From: an uncultured Planctomycetaceae bacterium
GTDB taxonomy: Bacteria > Planctomycetota > Planctomycetia > Planctomycetales > Planctomycetaceae
Reading direction: 5' to 3'
DNA: 64,000 bases
Assembly: GCA_913031625.1 (NCBI GenBank)
Contig: CAJWGB010000003.1
Span: 1 to 64,000 of the forward strand
Numbering within the stretch: position 1 is the stretch's first letter; every line of letters starts with the position of its first letter. This document shows positions 27,683 through 35,627 of this stretch, one piece after another. Both the position numbers and the translations under genes were made by a program. The notes under the pieces are model-generated. The model saw nothing but the letters and a program-made list of their open reading frames with translations. It did no database searches and had not been told where the DNA came from.

Positions 27683-28972
27683 ATGAGTCTGACGCACTTT
27701 CGTGAAATCCTCCGCTATGTCCCGGGATACCGCGACACGACCTTTGTCGTGGGCGTGGATGGGGGCGTCGTGGACCGCGTCAATCTCACGAATCTTATGC
27801 TCGACGTTGCAGTTCTGCGTAGTCTGAACATCAACGTGATTGTGGTTCACGGCATTCGCGGTCACCTGCGAGATCTGGCCGCAGAACGCGGCCAGACCCT
27901 TTCCAGCGACCATGCCGGGGGTGTTACCGACGAAGACACCATGAGCCTGGTGCGTCAGGCCAGCAGCGAAATGACGCAGCTGATTCTGGGCGCCTTTCGC
28001 GCCTCTCGATTGCCGGCCGCGTCTCCGAATGCTGTGGTAGGCCGTCCTGCGGGGATTCTCAACGGGATCGACATGCAGAATTCCGGTGTGGTGCTGCGAG
28101 TCGACGGTTCCATGCTGAATGATCTGCTGGCACAACAGATCATTCCTGTCCTTCCACCTCTTGCCTTCGACCATCAGGGACAGCTGCTCAGAGTGGGGGC
28201 CGATGCCCTCGCAGTCGAAGTCGGTATCGCGGTCGGCGCGCGAAAGGTCATGTTTGCGGGAAGCGTGGATGGAATCACTGAAGAAGAATCGCTTGTGCGC
28301 CAGCTGAACATTGAGCAGGCACGTGCGCTGCTGGCAGACGATGCAGGTTCTTCTGACACGATGCAGGCAAAGCTGAGATTGGCTTTGAAAGCCTGTGAGG
28401 CGGGCATCGACCGTGTCCATATTCTTAACGGAAGAACGCCCCAGGGACTGCTGGCAGAAGTGTTCTCCAATAAAGGGATCGGCACACTCGTTTACTCGGA
28501 CGACTATCAGACGATTCGTCCTGCCGTTCCAGGAGATGTTGCCTTTATTCATTCGCTGGTTGTTGGCGCGGCCGGAGATGACGAGTTAATTGCCCGTTCG
28601 CCTGAGCAGATCGCAGCCACCATTGACGATCATTTTGTGGCCGAGATCGATTCCAATCCGGTCGCCTGTGTCGCACTTCACATTTATCAGGAGTGTGGAA
28701 AAGCGGAACTGGCCAGTCTTGTTGTTCGCGAGGGCCACCGCAATTTTGGGCTCGCGTCACGACTCACAGAGTTTGTTCAGCATCGCGCCAGGGATGCTGG
28801 AGTTCGGGAGCTCTTTTGTCTCTCAACTCAGGCGGACTCCTGGTTTCGTCGCAAAGGTGGATTTGAGAAGACTGACCCGACCGAACTGCCGGAAGCCAGA
28901 TATCAGCGGTGGGCCACTAATGGCCGCAACTCGATCGTGCTGAAGAAGACCCTGAACGGCCAGGGTGCTTAG
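27683..28972 (+). CDS. argA: Amino-acid N-acetyltransferase (N-acetylglutamate synthase), ArgA type
   Basis: The 429-residue product joins an N-terminal amino-acid-kinase fold (VVGVDGGVVD, then NINVIVVHG) to a C-terminal GNAT domain from about residue 275 (IRPAVPGDVAFIHSLV, with ELASLVVREGHRNFGLASRL as the acetyl-CoA loop and FCLSTQADSWFRRKGGFEK). This is the layout of classical ArgA, which makes N-acetylglutamate, the first step of arginine synthesis. Arginine normally inhibits such enzymes through the kinase-fold domain. A GGTAAGG site precedes the ATG. No other arg genes are near. Confidence 0.92.
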   Translation: MSLTHFREILRYVPGYRDTTFVVGVDGGVVDRVNLTNLMLDVAVLRSLNINVIVVHGIRGHLRDLAAERGQTLSSDHAGGVTDEDTMSLVRQASSEMTQLILGAFRASRLPAASPNAVVGRPAGILNGIDMQNSGVVLRVDGSMLNDLLAQQIIPVLPPLAFDHQGQLLRVGADALAVEVGIAVGARKVMFAGSVDGITEEESLVRQLNIEQARALLADDAGSSDTMQAKLRLALKACEAGIDRVHILNGRTPQGLLAEVFSNKGIGTLVYSDDYQTIRPAVPGDVAFIHSLVVGAAGDDELIARSPEQIAATIDDHFVAEIDSNPVACVALHIYQECGKAELASLVVREGHRNFGLASRLTEFVQHRARDAGVRELFCLSTQADSWFRRKGGFEKTDPTELPEARYQRWATNGRNSIVLKKTLNGQGA

Positions 28973-29231
28973 AGGTCACAGTGCGCGTTTGTGGGGCGTG
29001 CGAAACAGACCGAGCTGAGCTCGGCTGGAATGGCCGTCGCCAGCGGCGTGGGGAATCGTAAGGGAGCAGAAGATGTCGTCAGGCTTAGGAGCCGCCATGC
29101 CCCGTGTGTTTCAATCTTAGCGGAGCGGCGCGAGCCGCCCGGTCGAGCACGGTTACGAAGCGACTGCCGGTTCGGTCCATTCGAACTCCACGGTGAGGGT
29201 GAACATATTTCTGCGTCCGTGCCAACAGACA
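28973..29231. other. Intergenic gap with GC-rich dispersed sequence
   Basis: The gap between two convergent genes holds no convincing frame. A GCGGAGCGGCGCGAGCCGCC run at about 29118-29137 has internal symmetry and resembles a dispersed planctomycete GC-rich palindrome. No clear terminator was seen. Confidence 0.35.
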
Positions 29232-30491
29232 CTACATGTCGACGGGAGGATGCGATGTCAATTTCGGCTTTGGCGCCCAGGGGTAGTCGACAGCCGTGTA
29301 GTTAATTTCCAGCTCAGGGGTCCTGAGTTCACGATACCCTTTGATTCGTGATGTCAGCGCGCGGTCAAGAATTCCGCTGCTCAGCAGAGTGCGTTCCACT
29401 GGATACGATGGTTCTCCGGTATGCACCATTCGTTCAATGCCCTTTAACAGCCACGCGAAGTGCGGGTATCGGGGTTCCGTCCGTTCGTCGAATCGGGTGG
29501 CAATGATCTCTTTGTTCTCTCTAAGTTTCAGGGCAATTGAAGTGCCTCGCGAGAATCCCGGCAACATTACAACCGCGCCAGTCAGCCCATCGGTGTAATG
29601 AAAGAGGAACAGAGTGACGTTCTTCTGCTTACGAACGTCTCCATCGCTATGCGGCACGGCGGCCAGTGCAGCATCGAAGGCTTCCTGAGAAACAATGCCC
29701 TCGTCCATTGCCTTCCAGACGGCGGCTCCTTCAAGACAGCGGACGCGCGCCACACCATGCTCGGCGTTCTTTCGTCGTTCAGCGTGCCACTGAAAGAAGT
29801 CAAGGGCGTGGCTTCCGTAGATGTCGAGACCTGAGTAACCGACGCCAACTGCGGCTTCGATTTCACAGCCCATCGGAATTTCAATCTGTGGCTTCCGATA
29901 GCCCACGGTCATAGACGTGCCGGCCATAAAGGGCACCTTGAGTTCACGTGCTCGATCGTACATCCATTTGGCATCTTTCCAGACCGGCCCCAGGTGCTTG
30001 TCATTAAACACGGGGACAACGCGTCCATACTTTTCGAAGGCGTCGGTGATTCCTTTGAAGAATCGACGACGAGGATGCAGGACCTGGCCTTTTTCATTCC
30101 TTGGGTAGGTGCCGTGTTCACCGATACTGATAACGCCATCAACGGGGACCGAGTTGCCCCCAACGGTGACTGCTCCTTCGATGGTGTCAAAGATCGGGAC
30201 GTCATACTTTTTCGCCATAGCCCGTGCCATGTCGCGATCGGTGAATTGATCGACATACATTGACGACAGGGTAAGCAGAGGACGAGGCCCTCCCTTTTGT
30301 TCCCAGCCTTCGAGGATCTTTCCAATCAGCACGTCTGCGTGGAGGCCGCGCTCATAGGCTGTCACCACAGCGGCCACGGGGCGAGGTGGAGGAGGAGCCG
30401 CAATGGACGACGCTCCACATGTTGCGGCAACGGCTCCGGCCGCGACGGTCGACATCCAATGACGTCGATCATGGTTTCCGTGGTCGGTCAT
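29232..30491 (-). CDS. Tat-exported conserved protein of unknown function
   Basis: The 419-residue product has a Tat-like signal (DRRHWMSTVAAGAVAATCGASSIAA, twin Arg at about residues 8-9) and a good AGGAG site before the ATG. The rest contains RPVAAVVTAYERGLHADVLIGKILEGW, then PIFDTIEGAVTVGGNSVPVDGVISIGEHGTYPRN, and FMAGTSMTVGYRKPQIEIP. It is reminiscent of the Rossmann-like NAD(P)-dependent proteins exported in large numbers by planctomycetes, but I do not see a classic GxGxxG loop. No confident function. It stands alone. Confidence 0.75.
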   Translation of the reverse strand: MTDHGNHDRRHWMSTVAAGAVAATCGASSIAAPPPPRPVAAVVTAYERGLHADVLIGKILEGWEQKGGPRPLLTLSSMYVDQFTDRDMARAMAKKYDVPIFDTIEGAVTVGGNSVPVDGVISIGEHGTYPRNEKGQVLHPRRRFFKGITDAFEKYGRVVPVFNDKHLGPVWKDAKWMYDRARELKVPFMAGTSMTVGYRKPQIEIPMGCEIEAAVGVGYSGLDIYGSHALDFFQWHAERRKNAEHGVARVRCLEGAAVWKAMDEGIVSQEAFDAALAAVPHSDGDVRKQKNVTLFLFHYTDGLTGAVVMLPGFSRGTSIALKLRENKEIIATRFDERTEPRYPHFAWLLKGIERMVHTGEPSYPVERTLLSSGILDRALTSRIKGYRELRTPELEINYTAVDYPWAPKPKLTSHPPVDM

Positions 30492-30588
30492 CGAACTGCT
30501 CCTGCATTATCGGAGAGAAACTGCAAACGATTGCCCTGAACAATTATTGCAGCGTTCGAGCGGCGAAGACGCAACCTCAGGCTGTGAT

Positions 30589-31530
30589 TCAGAAGCCGGG
30601 GTCTGTTTTTTGCAACCCCTCTCGGATCTCGCCGACAGCTTCACGCACAATCCCGCGCAGGTAATCAATGTTCTTGAGCGTCTGCTCCATCTCTTCCATT
30701 GCGATCGGTGCTTCATTCCGCTGATCGTGCTGCTTGGCAGCAAGGTCGATAATATGCAGCTGACGCTGCAGGTCCGTCCCGATGAGCTCGACGATCGGAC
30801 GAGTCGCTCGCCGGATTCTTTTGCCGAGCACATGGAGTGACTCTCGTTCTTCATTTCGTGTGACAGCATCCAGCTGCCGCGGGGCCGTTCGGATGTTTCG
30901 TCTCTGCAGTTCCTCCTCATCCACAAGACGCCCCAATGGGGATGCATCCACTTCGATACCGTCCTTTGCCTGTTTGGCCTTTTCAAGAATGACAGGAAGC
31001 TTTTTGGAAGCCGGACATTTGTCAACGCCATCCTGTAGCAGTCTCACCGCCTGAGTCAGGTTGTTCATCTCAATGTACAGATTGCCGAGATTGACGTAGG
31101 CATCTGCCATCTCCGGCTCGAGGCGGATGGCTTCGCGGTACGCCGAAATTGCCATTGAGTTCATCTTCAAAGCTCGTTGAGCAATTCCCATGTTGTAGTA
31201 AGCGGACGAACACTTCTTGTCGCGTTTGATAGCGTTTCGCAGGACTTTGGTGGCCCCCTGATAGTCCTTGAGGACATTCAATACTGCTCCCAGATTGACA
31301 TAGGGAGTTGCGTTGCGCGGGTCCATGCGGGTGAGGTGTTCGAATGCATCTCGCGATTCTTCAAACCGTTTCAGCATGAACAGGGTCATTCCCAGCAGAT
31401 CCTGCGCTTCTCGGGAGTCCTGGTCGGCGGCAATGATCTCCTGAATCACTGCCAGGGCATCTTCAGCCTGCCGCTCCTGAAGAAGGCGGCGGGCAACAGC
31501 GAGGGGGGAAGCTGCGTTTGCGTCGGTCAT
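30589..31530 (-). CDS. TPR-repeat protein
   Basis: The 313-residue protein has four to five tetratricopeptide repeats (about residues 10-175): LLGMTLFMLKRFEESRDAFEHL, then PYVNLGAVLNVLKDYQGATKVL, then AYYNMGIAQRALKMNSMAISAY, then AYVNLGNLYIEMNNLTQAVRLL. A charged, probably coiled-coil C-terminus follows. TPR proteins act as protein-binding scaffolds. There is no signal peptide, so it is cytoplasmic. A good AGGGAG site precedes the ATG. The partner is unknown. Confidence 0.88.
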   Translation of the reverse strand: MTDANAASPLAVARRLLQERQAEDALAVIQEIIAADQDSREAQDLLGMTLFMLKRFEESRDAFEHLTRMDPRNATPYVNLGAVLNVLKDYQGATKVLRNAIKRDKKCSSAYYNMGIAQRALKMNSMAISAYREAIRLEPEMADAYVNLGNLYIEMNNLTQAVRLLQDGVDKCPASKKLPVILEKAKQAKDGIEVDASPLGRLVDEEELQRRNIRTAPRQLDAVTRNEERESLHVLGKRIRRATRPIVELIGTDLQRQLHIIDLAAKQHDQRNEAPIAMEEMEQTLKNIDYLRGIVREAVGEIREGLQKTDPGF

Positions 31531-31907
31531 CTGTACTGCTCCCTGTCAGGAGAGGCTAACAGTCAGAAAGAATGGTCTTTTCTATTTGGCGTCTTCTGCT
31601 GTTTGCTCGACTGACATGCATGGATTGCCGGTTGATAAAGGTGGGATGTGATCAACCGAGGTGTGAAGAAGGCATCCGTGGCTGGAACTTTAGTCGTCCG
31701 CATCAATGAACTGGAATGGTTTGTCACATTTGCAACAACACAGGACAAAGCTGCCCAGTTTGACATTGTAGGAACACAGGTAAAGTTTGAGCGCTCTTCA
31801 CGTCCCGTTCAAGAGGGATTTTTGACACAGCCGAAACTCACGGTGTTCGTTCTCTCTGCGAACACCACCTCTTCTCTCTGAACCGCTGAAGAAGGCGCAG
31901 GTTCTGC
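31531..31907. other. Gap before the HtrA-like gene
   Basis: A 77-residue frame (31648-31881) is not supported by any motif or good start. A perfect 8-bp inverted repeat (31842-31849 with 31859-31866) lies about 42 bases before the protease start. GGAACTT at 31684 resembles an extracytoplasmic-sigma -35 box, but no matching -10 is clear. Confidence 0.4.
31842..31866 (+). promoter_or_regulatory. Inverted repeat before the HtrA-like gene
   Basis: GGTGTTCG and CGAACACC form a perfect 8-bp inverted repeat with a 9-base loop, ending about 42 bases before the protease start codon. It could be an operator or a leader hairpin. Function is inferred from position only. Confidence 0.3.
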
Positions 31908-33302
31908 ATGTTCTTAAATCAGCAAAGATGCCGACCTCTGCTGCTGCTCGCAGTCACAGTGTGGACCGCAGCCATCTGTGCTCCTGCTGTGGAAGCCACA
32001 GACAAAGACCCACGCATCACTCCACTGGTTCGTGCTGTCCGGCACTGTCAGGAATGTGTGGTCAACATTCACACAGAAAAGACGGGGCGCGGTGAAGCGG
32101 AGTCACGGTTCTTTTCCCCGAAGAGTCGCAAAGTAACCGGGATGGGAACAGGCATCGTTGTGGATGAGCGTGGCTACATCGTCACGAACTATCACGTGAT
32201 TCAGGATGTCGATCAGATCACCGTGACCCTGAAGGGCGGCGAAGTGCTCGATGCGCGGCCTGTCTCGTTCGATCGACGTCAGGATATGGCCATCATTCAG
32301 GTCAATTCGTCCAGCCCGCTGAAGGTCATGGAGATGGGTATCTCATCAGACGTCTTGCTTGCGGAGCAGGTCTTTGCAGTCGGAAACGCGTTCGGGTACG
32401 AACACACTGTGACCGCTGGCATCGTGAGTGCTCTTGGTCGAGACGTCGAAGTGGATGAAACTCAGGCTTACGAGAATTTGATTCAGACTGACGCAAGTAT
32501 CAATCCGGGGAACAGTGGTGGCCCACTATTGAACGTTCTCGGTGAAGTCATTGGCATCAACGTTGCGATTCGGGCGGGAGCTCAGAGAATCGGCTTTGCG
32601 ATTCCAATTGATGATGCTCGACGAACCATTGCTCGTCTGTTGAACACTGAACGTCTTAACGGGGTTTCTCACGGAGTGTTTTCATCGGACATCCGTGAAG
32701 GCAACAACAAGCGACTGAAGGTCGACACCGTCGCCGTCGGAAGTGCTGCTGATCGCTGTGGACTGCAAAAGGGTGATTTGATCACGAGTGTTCGTGGTAT
32801 CGAGATTCATGACGGAGCAGACCTCGAACGCAGCCTGCTGGACATGCCAGTTGGAACAGTCCTCGACGTGGATGTCATGAGAGACGGTAAGGCTGTCGCG
32901 TTGAAAATGAACGTGGGCGTTGGCAAGTCGGCGGCTGCTCCACGCAACCCGGTCCGAACTGTCTCTGTCGATACAGGGGACCTGTCTGAGGTCCGCCAGC
33001 GTGTCCTCACTTTGCTCGGAATGCACCTTGAGAACCTGCCGACTGATGATTTGCGTCTGCTGCAAAAGACCCACAATGGTGGGCTTCGCGTCGCGTCTGT
33101 TCACAAAGGAAGTCGAGCGGAACGATATGGCGTTCGCAAGGGCGATATCCTGCTTGGGCTGGATGGATTTGAAACGCTCGACGATCGAAACCTGAAGTTC
33201 ATTCTGCAGGATTCCCGGGTGCAACGTCTGGAAAAATTGTCCTTCCAGATCCATCGCGAAGGTCGCGGTGCACTTGTTGGACACATGGACCTGCGTCGCT
33301 GA
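31908..33302 (+). CDS. HtrA/DegP-like periplasmic serine protease with two PDZ domains
   Basis: The 464-residue protein begins with a signal peptide (to about residue 31). The trypsin-like domain has a complete triad: His96 (VTNYHVIQ), Asp126 (RRQDMAII) and Ser203 in NPGNSGGPL. Two PDZ domains follow (about residues 255-335 and 370-460; GLQKGDLITSVRGIEI and GVRKGDILLGLDGFETL are their core loops). This is the usual layout of DegP/DegQ-type envelope quality-control proteases. It is 8 bases before the CitG-like gene and may be cotranscribed, though a functional link is not obvious. Confidence 0.92.
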   Translation: MFLNQQRCRPLLLLAVTVWTAAICAPAVEATDKDPRITPLVRAVRHCQECVVNIHTEKTGRGEAESRFFSPKSRKVTGMGTGIVVDERGYIVTNYHVIQDVDQITVTLKGGEVLDARPVSFDRRQDMAIIQVNSSSPLKVMEMGISSDVLLAEQVFAVGNAFGYEHTVTAGIVSALGRDVEVDETQAYENLIQTDASINPGNSGGPLLNVLGEVIGINVAIRAGAQRIGFAIPIDDARRTIARLLNTERLNGVSHGVFSSDIREGNNKRLKVDTVAVGSAADRCGLQKGDLITSVRGIEIHDGADLERSLLDMPVGTVLDVDVMRDGKAVALKMNVGVGKSAAAPRNPVRTVSVDTGDLSEVRQRVLTLLGMHLENLPTDDLRLLQKTHNGGLRVASVHKGSRAERYGVRKGDILLGLDGFETLDDRNLKFILQDSRVQRLEKLSFQIHREGRGALVGHMDLRR

Positions 33303-33310
33303 GCACGTCC

Positions 33311-34204
33311 ATGAGCGAGTGGACCGAACAGCTCACAGAATTCATTCGCTCAGCCTGCCGACTGGAAGTACTGGCGAGCAAGCCAGGGAATGTGTGCCCT
33401 GCGTACAGCTTCGCTGACGCAACGGTCGACGACTTTCTGGTCTCGGCTGACGCCGTTGCCCCTGTCCTCGCGCAGTCTGCTGAATTGGGAGTGGGTGCCG
33501 CTATTCTGCGCGCCGTCGAACTCACAGTGGAGAAGGTTGGGCACAACACAAACCTCGGGATCATCCTGCTGCTTGCTCCGCTGGCCGCTGTGCCACGCAG
33601 GGAGTGTCTTTCGGCCGGCATTCGCTCTGTGCTGAATAGCCTGACGGTTGACGATGCTGTCCAGACCTATCGAGCAATTGCTGCTGCGGCACCAGGGGGG
33701 CTGGGAACGGCAGACGCACAGGACGTTGGGCAGAGTCCCGATCAGAATCTTCGCGACTGCATGCGACTGGCAGCGGAACGAGATCTCATTGCAGCGCAGT
33801 ACTCCAATGGGTTTCGTGATGTGCTGGAACACGGTGCATGGAGTCTGTTCCACACCCGGTCATGGGAAGATTGCGCTGACAAACGGTTGGCGTGGCTGGC
33901 CGTCAACATGCTGGCCACGCGCGGAGACTCATTGATCGCACGCAAGTGTGGCGAACAGATAAGTCTGGATGTTCAATGCCGTGCTCATGGCGTGTTGCAG
34001 TCAGGCTGGCCTCAGAGTGCGAGTGGAGAGTCTCGGTACGCCGAATTCGACACGTTTTTGCGAGACACTCATCACCGCAGGAATCCCGGAACCACCGCTG
34101 ATATGATTGCTGCCGTTCTGTTTGCTGTTCTGCGCTCCGGTGTCTGCCGGTGCGACAATGATCAGCTTGTGTTTGTGGAAGGTGCGAATGTCCAGTCACT
34201 TTGA
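33311..34204 (+). CDS. Triphosphoribosyl-dephospho-CoA synthase-like (CitG family)
   Basis: The 297-residue protein matches the CitG/MdcB family: CRLEVLASKPGNVCPAYSFADATVDDFLVSA at the N-terminus, then VGHNTNLGIILLLAPLA and APGGLGTADAQDV in the core. True CitG/MdcB make the citrate or malonate lyase prosthetic group, but no such lyase is here. CitG-like homologues also occur with tetrahydromethanopterin-linked C1 genes in planctomycetes and methylotrophs. The partner that follows is a 6-pyruvoyl-tetrahydropterin-synthase-like gene overlapping by 17 bases, which favours the pterin cofactor role. This role is inference. Confidence 0.8.
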   Translation: MSEWTEQLTEFIRSACRLEVLASKPGNVCPAYSFADATVDDFLVSADAVAPVLAQSAELGVGAAILRAVELTVEKVGHNTNLGIILLLAPLAAVPRRECLSAGIRSVLNSLTVDDAVQTYRAIAAAAPGGLGTADAQDVGQSPDQNLRDCMRLAAERDLIAAQYSNGFRDVLEHGAWSLFHTRSWEDCADKRLAWLAVNMLATRGDSLIARKCGEQISLDVQCRAHGVLQSGWPQSASGESRYAEFDTFLRDTHHRRNPGTTADMIAAVLFAVLRSGVCRCDNDQLVFVEGANVQSL

Positions 34205-34685
34205 AGCGCGCGTGACCAAAGACTCCCTTGTCTTTAGTGCGGCTCATTTCATCACCTTCAATGGCAACATCTGCGAACGACTGCACGGCCACAACTGGCG
34301 GCTGGATGTTTCCATTTCCGGTCAGCTTGATGAAAACGGCTACGTCTTTGACTTTATCGCGCTGCGGGATGCGTGTGGCAGGGTCGTGGAAGAGCTCGAT
34401 CATCGTGTTCTGCTTCCCGAGCATCATCCGTTGATCAAGGTTCAGCAGATCAGTGATGGCAAAGAAGTTCAGGCGACCTTTGAAGAGCGGCGCTGGATTT
34501 TTCCCGTGGAAGACTGCGCCATTCTGCCCATTGCCAATACAACTGCGGAACTCATTGCCGGCTGGACGGGGCAGCGACTGGTCCGCGAACTTGAACTGCC
34601 GGCTGTCTCCACTCTGGACCGTCTAGACGTGCGGGTCGAGGAGAATTTTGGTCAGTGGGCAACCGCCAGTGTCTCACTTCGTTGA
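34188..34685 (+). CDS. 6-pyruvoyl-tetrahydropterin / 6-carboxy-tetrahydropterin synthase-like
   Basis: The ATG at 34188 is chosen because it begins the family fold; the frame upstream is in the CitG-like gene. The 165-residue protein shows FSAAHFITFNGNICERLHGHNWRLDVSISG (zinc-binding His residues and an N-terminal strand), DFIALRDACGRVVEELDHRVLL and the final ANTTAELIAGWTGQRL helix. The fold binds zinc and a pterin precursor. The classic catalytic Cys (as in FxxxHxL..C) appears in CER before HGH. QueD and PTPS functions cannot be separated here; the CitG-like neighbour suggests the methanopterin branch. Confidence 0.85.
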   Translation: MSSHFEARVTKDSLVFSAAHFITFNGNICERLHGHNWRLDVSISGQLDENGYVFDFIALRDACGRVVEELDHRVLLPEHHPLIKVQQISDGKEVQATFEERRWIFPVEDCAILPIANTTAELIAGWTGQRLVRELELPAVSTLDRLDVRVEENFGQWATASVSLR

Positions 34686-34810
34686 TCGACAGCATCTGCA
34701 TTCGGTACTGCAGACGCTGTGGAATAACCGATCAATCGGTGTGGCGAATTCCCGGTCCTCAAAAGGGAGCCAGGTTCTGTGAGCCAGGTTCGACTGATCA
34801 TGGCTGTACT

Positions 34811-34828
34811 GTCAGGTTGAAACCTGAC
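34811..34828. repeat. Perfect 8-bp hairpin
   Basis: GTCAGGTT and AACCTGAC are perfect inverted repeats separated by 2 bases, within the gap between the PTPS-like gene and the small exported protein. It may contribute to ending the rightward transcript, but there is no T-run. Confidence 0.35.
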
Positions 34829-34844
34829 CTACGCGCAGCCAAAA

Positions 34845-34871
34845 ACAGGCCAGGCGAAAAGCCTGGCCTGT
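34845..34871 (-). terminator. Terminator of the small exported protein gene
   Basis: A perfect 11-bp stem (ACAGGCCAGGC with GCCTGGCCTGT, loop GAAAA) is followed on the minus strand by four T residues (A-run at 34841-34844). It lies 55 bases beyond the stop of the minus-strand gene at 34926, so it probably ends that transcript. It may also act on the convergent rightward transcript. Confidence 0.65.
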
Positions 34872-34925
34872 CTCAACACTTCCCGGAGTCACCCAGAGGA
34901 AGTGTCGGAGACGGTGCAAGCGGTG

Positions 34926-35357
34926 TTACTTTGACGCCGTTCGTCGAGTGCGACTGCTGGACCGACGAGAGCTTGTCTTTGAATCCTCCTTTTCCTCCTC
35001 GTCGCTGGCTTTGGTCGCTTTTGTCCGGCTGCTCCTGAGCTTTGCCAGGGCTGATTTCTGAGAGCTGGTCAGAACATCATCCAGTTCGTCATCCATCTCT
35101 GCCTGCAGTCGTTCAATCTGAGCCTTCAGCTCCGCGATCTGCACTCCGTAGTCTTCACGAATGTCATACACGTCTGCTCGCTGATCTTCGTCCAGTTCCA
35201 GCTTGCCCCAGTATGGTGGCAGGCGGCGATAACGAGCACTTTCAGATTTCTGTTCTGATACAGCTTTGCCGGATGATTTGGATTTCGTCTGAGCAGTTGC
35301 TGAAACAGAACCGGCGGTGATTACGAGAGCCAGCATGGGGATGATGAAGCGATGCAT
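34926..35357 (-). CDS. Small exported coiled-coil protein
   Basis: The 143-residue product has a signal peptide (to about residue 22), then a segment LPPYWGKLELDEDQRADVYDIREDYGVQIAELKAQIERLQAEM with heptad character, then a Lys/Glu/Ser-rich basic tail ending RSSSRTRRTASK. The LxLxxDQRxxVYxIxxxYxxxI pattern is reminiscent of the Spy/CpxP-like or LTXXQ periplasmic proteins but is not diagnostic. No function can be stated. A terminator follows. Confidence 0.7.
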   Translation of the reverse strand: MHRFIIPMLALVITAGSVSATAQTKSKSSGKAVSEQKSESARYRRLPPYWGKLELDEDQRADVYDIREDYGVQIAELKAQIERLQAEMDDELDDVLTSSQKSALAKLRSSRTKATKASDEEEKEDSKTSSRRSSSRTRRTASK

Positions 35358-35627
35358 GTTTGAGTCTCCGAATAGGTGTTTGGTTTTTGTCAGCGATTCT
35401 GTTGATCACTGCTCACATCAAACAGCACGCAATTGGTGACTTAACCCCGCCACGAAATCTCAGAGTTTTTCCGGCCGTGCCGGGGCGCCCCAACTTCATG
35501 AAGCACTTCCTCTTAATGTTTTAACGAGCTGCGCGTGCCATCGCAGGCCAGCCATCACAGTCACAGCTGCAGTAAGTAGCTGCGCTCGCCTGAGCGTGGG
35601 GGCTCTGCTTTCTATCCACCATCGCAA

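Noticed and set aside
31684-31710. Extracytoplasmic sigma-factor promoter for the protease
   Set aside because: The GGAACTT resembles a -35 box, but no -10 at suitable spacing fits, and it is over 200 bases from the start.
31648-31881. 77-residue frame before the HtrA-like gene
   Set aside because: No good start, no motif and no codon pattern of its own; the hairpin and leader region lie over it.
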